Origin: Conexibacter sp.
GTDB lineage: Bacteria; Actinomycetota; Thermoleophilia; Solirubrobacterales; Solirubrobacteraceae
Length of the DNA stretch: 6,596 nucleotides
NCBI GenBank assembly: GCA_025964055.1
Contig: JAOPZP010000162.1
Span: 1-6,596 of the forward strand
Direction: 5' to 3'
Positions within the stretch are counted from its first letter, which is position 1; the number at the start of each line of letters is the position of its first letter. Below are positions 5,782 through 6,596 of the stretch, piece by piece. The position numbers and the translations under genes are program-made. The notes beneath the pieces were generated by a model that saw only the letters and a program-made list of their open reading frames with translations, did no database searches and had not been told where the DNA came from.

Positions 5782-6596
5782 TCAGTCGCGATAGGCGGGC
5801 AGGATCTCCTGCGCCCACAGCTCCATCTGACCGAGGAGGTCGTCGATGGTCGGGTACACGAACTTCAGCTCGAAGTGCGTGACCCCGGCGTCGACGAACT
5901 CCGCCACGCGGCGGCGGACGTCGTCCACCGAGCCGAAGATGTGGCGGTCCAGGGCGAACTGGATGTCGTCGACGTCGCGCTCGTAGGTGTTGCTGCTCGT
6001 GCGGACGGTGGGCAGCGCGCGCTCGAGCGCGGCGTCGCGGGTCGGCGCGATCGCGGCGAGCTTCTCGACGGCGATGGTGATGGCCTTCGGATCGCGCCCG
6101 TGCTCGATGGCGGTCTCGCGCAGGAGCTGCGCGCCGCGCGCCATCTCCGAGGGCGACAGCCAGCCGGGGATCCATCCGTCGCCGTACTTGGCGGTGCGCA
6201 CCGCGGCGTGATCGGTCCACCCGCCCACCCACATCGGCGGGTGCGGCGACTGCAGCGGCTTCGGGAACATCTCCGCGTCGGAGAACTGCACGTAGCGGCC
6301 GTCGTAGCTGGCCAGCGGCTGCGTCCAGATCGCCTGCATCGCCTGCATGTAGTCGTCGGTCATCGTGCCGCGCCGCGTGGACGAGATGCCGAACACGTCG
6401 AACTCGTTGGACTCCATGCTCGCCTTGGAGCCCAGCCCGACGCCGACGATCAGCCGGCCGTCGCACAGCCGATCCAGCGTGGCCGTCTGCTTGGCCGCGT
6501 AGATGGGGTTGCGCAGCGGCAGCACCAGGCAGGCGACGCCGAGCGTGACGTCCTTGGTCTCGGCCGCCAGGTAGCTCAGGATCATGAGCGACTCGT
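5782..6596 (-). CDS. LLM-class flavin/F420-dependent oxidoreductase (N-terminus beyond right edge)
   Basis: This is a bacterial luciferase-like TIM-barrel oxidoreductase using F420 or reduced FMN. The visible 270 codons run to the window edge in frame. The first visible residues, ESLMILSYLAAET, are an internal family motif normally found some 45-60 residues into the protein, so the methionine at 6585 is not the true start and the N-terminal strand and helix are missing. Further landmarks are LDRLCDGRLIVGVGLG (cofactor-binding core), the FGISSTRRG segment, PHPPMWVGG and RTAKYGDGWIPGW. These fit the Rv2161c-like F420-dependent group common in actinomycetes. Whether it is an F420 dehydrogenase/reductase or a ring-opening FMNH2 monooxygenase cannot be settled here. 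It precedes the cysteine hydrolase by 6 nt on the same strand, so the two probably act in one pathway. Confidence 0.9.
   Translation of the reverse strand, partial: ESLMILSYLAAETKDVTLGVACLVLPLRNPIYAAKQTATLDRLCDGRLIVGVGLGSKASMESNEFDVFGISSTRRGTMTDDYMQAMQAIWTQPLASYDGRYVQFSDAEMFPKPLQSPHPPMWVGGWTDHAAVRTAKYGDGWIPGWLSPSEMARGAQLLRETAIEHGRDPKAITIAVEKLAAIAPTRDAALERALPTVRTSSNTYERDVDDIQFALDRHIFGSVDDVRRRVAEFVDAGVTHFELKFVYPTIDDLLGQMELWAQEILPAYRD

Noticed and set aside
6583..6585. Methionine codon as the true start of the LLM oxidoreductase
   Set aside because: The frame continues upstream to the window edge with ESL before the Met, which matches the internal ESLMILSYLAA family motif, so the real start lies outside the window.

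Overview
The window is very GC-rich and densely coded. It has several GTG starts, short overlaps between genes, and one AT-rich patch. An F420-type LLM oxidoreductase is also present. Together these suggest a high-GC actinomycete (Actinomycetota). A Thermoleophilia/Solirubrobacterales-like host is possible, but that is an impression from composition and gene content only. There are no rRNA or tRNA genes, mobile elements, CRISPR arrays or long repeats.

Layout, right to left on the minus strand: an LLM-class flavin/F420-dependent oxidoreductase cut by the right edge (5782-6596) is followed after 6 nt by an isochorismatase-superfamily cysteine hydrolase (5086-5775). The hydrolase meets, tail to tail and with a 4-nt shared CTAG, the only plus-strand gene, a divergent FMN-dependent alpha-hydroxy-acid oxidase/dehydrogenase homologue (4022-5089). 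Left of it lies an 83-nt divergent intergenic region with the AT-rich patch and probable promoters. From there a tightly overlapping minus-strand operon runs leftwards: FAD subunit (3072-3938), [2Fe-2S] subunit (2590-3075) and molybdopterin subunit (327-2600) of a xanthine dehydrogenase-family molybdenum hydroxylase, then an MFS transporter cut by the left edge (1-340).

The three hydroxylase subunits carry all expected cofactor motifs and should form an (alpha-beta-gamma)2 enzyme that hydroxylates an N-heterocycle or aldehyde with water as oxygen donor. It is not a true form I CO dehydrogenase, because the selenenyl-cysteine loop of CoxL is absent. The MFS protein, translationally coupled to the hydroxylase, is a likely carrier of its substrate or product. 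The LLM oxidoreductase/cysteine hydrolase pair resembles the logic of the Rut pyrimidine pathway (a flavin enzyme opens a ring, an amidohydrolase removes the carbamoyl or amide group). The FMN enzyme could oxidise a hydroxy acid released downstream. I infer a catabolic locus for a nitrogen heterocycle or related amide. The substrate cannot be read from the sequence and no regulator is encoded in the window.
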